Of a stretch of DNA of 8,155 nt, positions 6,013 to 8,155 are shown one piece after another. The stretch covers positions 1 through 8,155 of the forward strand of contig DAOWAQ010000076.1 in the NCBI GenBank assembly GCA_030634505.1. Reading direction: 5' to 3'. A model generated the notes under the pieces. It was not told where the DNA came from, ran no database searches, and worked only from the letters and a program-made list of their open reading frames with translations. This DNA is from Calditrichia bacterium (GTDB lineage Bacteria > Calditrichota > Calditrichia > JAJRVZ01). Position numbers and translations under genes: made by a program. Position 1 is the first letter of the stretch. Each line of letters opens with the position of its first letter.

Positions 6013-6121
6013 AGAACCAAGAACAAATAACCAATATCCAGTTGCTAGTGGCAGTGGTAGTAGCAGTCACTGTTCAGTGACCAGTGACAATAAACGAGTT
6101 ACCAGCATCCAGAAACAAGAA
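6013..6121. repeat. Degenerate heptanucleotide tandem repeat
   Basis: Starting three bases after the TPR-gene stop, the sequence can be cut into about 15 consecutive 7-base units in one phase: AGAACCA, AGAACAA, ATAACCA, ATATCCA, then divergent units, then AGTGACC, AGTGACA, ATAAACG, AGTTACC, AGCATCC, AGAAACA. The shared pattern is roughly AGnnACC. The middle units (6041-6075) fit poorly on this strand and better on the other (GGCAGTGG, GGTAGTAG). A perfect inverted repeat GTCACTG-TT-CAGTGAC lies at 6066-6081. It fills most of the gap before the hydrolase gene. Confidence 0.6.
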
Positions 6122-6178
6122 TATTTTGAATTTTGAAATATCTTGATTATCTTTCATATTGATTATTAAAGAAAAATC

Positions 6179-6829
6179 ATGAAATATTTATATTTAATAT
6201 TCATCATATTATTTTTGTTTAATTCTGTTTTTGCGCAGCATACCAGGAATGATTACTGGCTTGAAAAAACTGCTCTTTTTCAGGAAGAATTAAAATTGCT
6301 TGATAAAGGTGGAATTATTTTTCTTGGAAACTCCATCACCGATGGTTTTGATTTTAACAAATATTTTAAAAATACAAAAATAATTAATCGCGGAATTAAC
6401 AGTGATCACATTGATGGACTGATTGAGCGCATGCAATATTCTGTGATCGATTTACAACCATCCAAACTATTTATTTTAATTGGCATTAATGATATTGGTG
6501 CTCAGGATTCTGATTTCACCATTTTAGTAAATTACAGTAAACTCTTAGAGATAATTGCCAATAAAATACCGGACACAAAAGTGTATATTCATTCTATTCT
6601 ACCTACAGCATCAAAATGGAAGAATTGTCCTCCTGAAAAAATTGTACGTCTTAATCTTTTAATAAAAGGATTAGTATATCAACATAAATTTATTTGGATT
6701 GATATTTATTCGTTATTTGTCGATGATGATTCATTCTTAAAATCTGATTTAACGCATGATGGCTTACATTTGAATCAAAAGGGTTATCAATTGTGGACAA
6801 AAATATTAAAGGAATTTGTAATAAATTAA
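6179..6829 (+). CDS. Secreted SGNH/GDSL-family hydrolase (PAF-acetylhydrolase-like)
   Basis: 216 residues. Residues 1-19 form a signal peptide (hydrophobic core YLIFIILFLF, likely cleavage VFA|QH), so the enzyme should be periplasmic or exported. All SGNH blocks are present: nucleophile S52 in FLGNSITDGF, G72 in NRGINSDH, N104 in IGINDIG, and D194/H197 in HDGLHLNQKGY. Such enzymes hydrolyse esters or thioesters, often acetyl groups on carbohydrates or short acyl groups on lipids; the substrate is not readable from sequence. The length is normal for a single-domain member. The start is ATG at 6179 with only a weak purine-rich stretch upstream (AAAGAAAAA). It lies 86 bases before the SH3-lipoprotein gene in the same direction, so the two may be co-expressed envelope proteins. 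Confidence 0.88.
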   Translation: MKYLYLIFIILFLFNSVFAQHTRNDYWLEKTALFQEELKLLDKGGIIFLGNSITDGFDFNKYFKNTKIINRGINSDHIDGLIERMQYSVIDLQPSKLFILIGINDIGAQDSDFTILVNYSKLLEIIANKIPDTKVYIHSILPTASKWKNCPPEKIVRLNLLIKGLVYQHKFIWIDIYSLFVDDDSFLKSDLTHDGLHLNQKGYQLWTKILKEFVIN

Positions 6830-6862
6830 TATAAAAAATAAGTGAATTTCTAATATTTCATA

Positions 6863-6887
6863 AAATATAAGTTTATCTCTTATATTT
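6863..6887 (+). other. AT-only inverted repeat between hydrolase and lipoprotein genes
   Basis: AAATATAAG (6863-6871) pairs perfectly with CTTATATTT (6879-6887) across a 7-base loop. It has only one G-C pair and no following U tract, so an intrinsic terminator is unlikely. It could be an operator or chance in AT-rich DNA. Confidence 0.3.
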
Positions 6888-6906
6888 AATTATCAACTAA
6901 ATAGAC

Positions 6907-6910
6907 GAGG
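6907..6910 (+). promoter_or_regulatory. Shine-Dalgarno site supporting the TTG start of the SH3 lipoprotein
   Basis: GAGG (in GACGAGGCTCAATTG) lies 5 bases before TTG at 6916. The next downstream methionine is far beyond the signal sequence, so the TTG with this site is the only start that keeps the lipoprotein signal. Confidence 0.6.
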
Positions 6911-6915
6911 CTCAA

Positions 6916-7740
6916 TTGCGATATCAATTAATCCCATTAATATTTATTTTTGTATTTTTATCTTGTACGCCAAAAGTGACCAAAGAGCCACCTCCTAAAG
7001 TGGAACAACCGGATGTAAAATATTTATGGGCCTACAAAAAAATAGCCAATGTGAGATCAAGTAATTCTGCAAGTTCAAATAAATTAACCTCTTTAACTGA
7101 TGGAGATTCGGTAAAGGTAATAAGAAATCAAAAGGGTTGGTACGAAGTCATTCTTGAAAATGGTTTAAAAGGTTGGATTCGTTCAGATTTGCTTGGTACA
7201 AAAAAAATGAGCGCCTTTAGTAATGCAATTTCCTTTAGTAATAGATTAAAAGAAAATGAAAATATCAATCTGTATTTTGATAAGAAGATTCAACACAAAC
7301 GCATCTTTCTTGAATTTCCACAAAGTGAATATTCATCAAAAAAGAATATCGAAAATAAAACAAAAGAAATTGGAAAGAAATACCAGGAAATAGTTTACCC
7401 CGGGAAAGTTACAATCCAGGTAATCGAACCAATAAATCAATCCGAATATTTAACGATTAATCTTTCCGGATCACCAAACGCAGATTTGATTCTACCGGTT
7501 TTTCAATTTGGAATATTAGATGAAATTATTTCAATCGAGAATGAACTTAAATTAATTGTTGAAGTAAATGAAAAAATAGATAATGCTAAAATGCTTAAAG
7601 AAGCCAGAAAAATAACAGGAAGTTTTCCGTTGACCTTTAATAAAGTAAATGTTACGTTTAAAAATAAAATGAACAATTGTTTACTTTCATTTATTGAAGA
7701 TTCTTCAGGTGAGACTTATAAATTCAATCAATGCTTATAA
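6916..7740 (+). CDS. Predicted lipoprotein with bacterial SH3 domain and unassigned C-terminal domain
   Basis: 274 residues. RYQLIPLIFIFVFLSC (2-17) is a lipoprotein signal with the modified cysteine at C17; the FLS-C box is loose but acceptable. A proline-rich linker (PPPKVEQP, about 25-32) follows. Residues about 38-94 are a bacterial SH3 domain: IANVRSSNSASSNKLTSL, GDSVKVIRNQKGWYEVIL and GLKGWIRSDLL carry the usual NVR, GWYEV and GWI signatures. These domains typically bind peptidoglycan or other envelope ligands. Residues about 100-274 form a beta-rich, lysine-rich region I do not recognise, with two cysteines (C255, C273) that could pair. It should be anchored in the envelope. It follows the SGNH hydrolase in the same direction and converges on the next gene with 17 bases between stops. 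Confidence 0.82.
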   Translation: MRYQLIPLIFIFVFLSCTPKVTKEPPPKVEQPDVKYLWAYKKIANVRSSNSASSNKLTSLTDGDSVKVIRNQKGWYEVILENGLKGWIRSDLLGTKKMSAFSNAISFSNRLKENENINLYFDKKIQHKRIFLEFPQSEYSSKKNIENKTKEIGKKYQEIVYPGKVTIQVIEPINQSEYLTINLSGSPNADLILPVFQFGILDEIISIENELKLIVEVNEKIDNAKMLKEARKITGSFPLTFNKVNVTFKNKMNNCLLSFIEDSSGETYKFNQCL

Positions 7741-7757
7741 TATATAGCATTAAATAT

Positions 7758-8155
7758 TTATTGAGATAAATACTCCCAAAATCTATCAAGATTCACATTC
7801 CCCCCAGAAAGTATAATCCCAATTCTCTTAAATCGCATGCCTAAATTATGTTCCAAAACAGCTGCAAACGGTACTACTGCTGAAGGCTCAACCACAATTT
7901 TCATTCTCTCCCAGATTAATTTCATTGCCTGAATTATTGAATCTTCTTTTACAGTTAATATTTCATTGACATGCCTGGTAATAATTTGAAAAGTTTTATC
8001 GGAAAGTGAAGTAAGCAAACCATCCGCCAATGTTTGTGGATTTACAGAAGGAATAATTTTTCCCTGCTGAAATGATCTCAATGCATCATCTGCCCCGGCA
8101 GGTTCTACGCCAAATATTTTTGTTTTTGGAGAAATTGAAGATACAGAAATAGCAG
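7758..8155 (-). CDS. Threonine dehydratase/serine racemase-family PLP enzyme, C-terminal part (runs off right edge)
   Basis: The frame is open from the right edge (first whole codon at 8153) to TAA at 7758, giving 132 residues: AISVSSISPKTKIFGVEPAGADDALRSFQQGK..., ending in FWEYLSQ. IFGVEPAGADDALRS, SVNPQTLADGLLTS, KLIWERMKIVVEPSAVVPFAAVL and IILSGGNVNLD are the conserved C-terminal signatures of catabolic threonine/serine dehydratases and serine racemases. The family deaminates L-threonine or L-serine to a 2-keto acid or racemises serine. No C-terminal ACT regulatory domain follows, as in the short catabolic and serine-racemase forms. The PLP lysine and glycine-rich loop lie outside the window, so dehydratase and racemase cannot be separated here. 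A shorter frame beginning with TTG at 8081 is only an internal codon. Confidence 0.9.
   Translation of the reverse strand, partial: AISVSSISPKTKIFGVEPAGADDALRSFQQGKIIPSVNPQTLADGLLTSLSDKTFQIITRHVNEILTVKEDSIIQAMKLIWERMKIVVEPSAVVPFAAVLEHNLGMRFKRIGIILSGGNVNLDRFWEYLSQ

Noticed and set aside
6013..6121. CRISPR-like array in the repetitive gap.
   Set aside because: The units are 7 bases, contiguous and degenerate, with no conserved repeat-spacer alternation and no cas genes nearby.
6863..6887. Perfect 9-base hairpin as a terminator of the SGNH hydrolase gene.
   Set aside because: The stem is almost all A-T and lacks a following U tract, so it would be too weak for intrinsic termination.

Overview
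The window is AT-rich. It carries a purine/urate-type catabolic cassette on the minus strand (left half), then unrelated plus-strand genes, and ends inside a minus-strand gene. The low GC, a lipoprotein and a TPR protein of the style common in Bacteroidota and relatives, and several palindromic intergenic repeats suggest an anaerobic bacterium of the Bacteroidota/Ignavibacteriota/Calditrichota (FCB) assemblage. That placement is an inference, held with moderate to low confidence. Some genes have clear Shine-Dalgarno sites and two use TTG starts.

Left half (1-3381, minus strand, read right to left): a HyuA/allantoinase-like cyclic amidohydrolase (3381-1930), an SsnA-type aminohydrolase (1903-584) and the N-terminal 182 residues of a xanthine dehydrogenase-type molybdenum subunit (548 to beyond base 1). 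Gaps of 26 and 35 bases and a shared direction suggest one operon. HyuA, SsnA and a molybdenum hydroxylase are hallmark members of the ygeW-ygeX-ygeY-ygfK-ssnA-hyuA-xdh cluster known for anaerobic degradation of urate and other purines. The hydroxylase interconverts oxidised purines and the two amidohydrolases presumably open the rings or deaminate intermediates. The usual ygfK, ygeW and ygeY partners are not in the window.

Centre (3382-5694): a 450-base gap holds a promoter-like sequence for the operon, a possible decayed membrane ORF and a nested palindromic repeat. Next comes a 487-residue minus-strand fold-type II PLP enzyme (5295-3832) that I cannot name. It has the expected lysine, substrate loop and phosphate loop, but it is clearly not YgeX-like in sequence. 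Its place in the same direction beside the cassette makes it the most interesting gene here. A 399-base divergent gap follows, with a MITE-like element of about 133 bases.

Right half (5695-8155): a small TPR protein, a degenerate heptanucleotide repeat tract, a secreted SGNH/GDSL hydrolase, a predicted lipoprotein with a bacterial SH3 domain (TTG start), and, convergent with it, the C-terminal 132 residues of a threonine dehydratase/serine racemase-family PLP enzyme running off the right edge.
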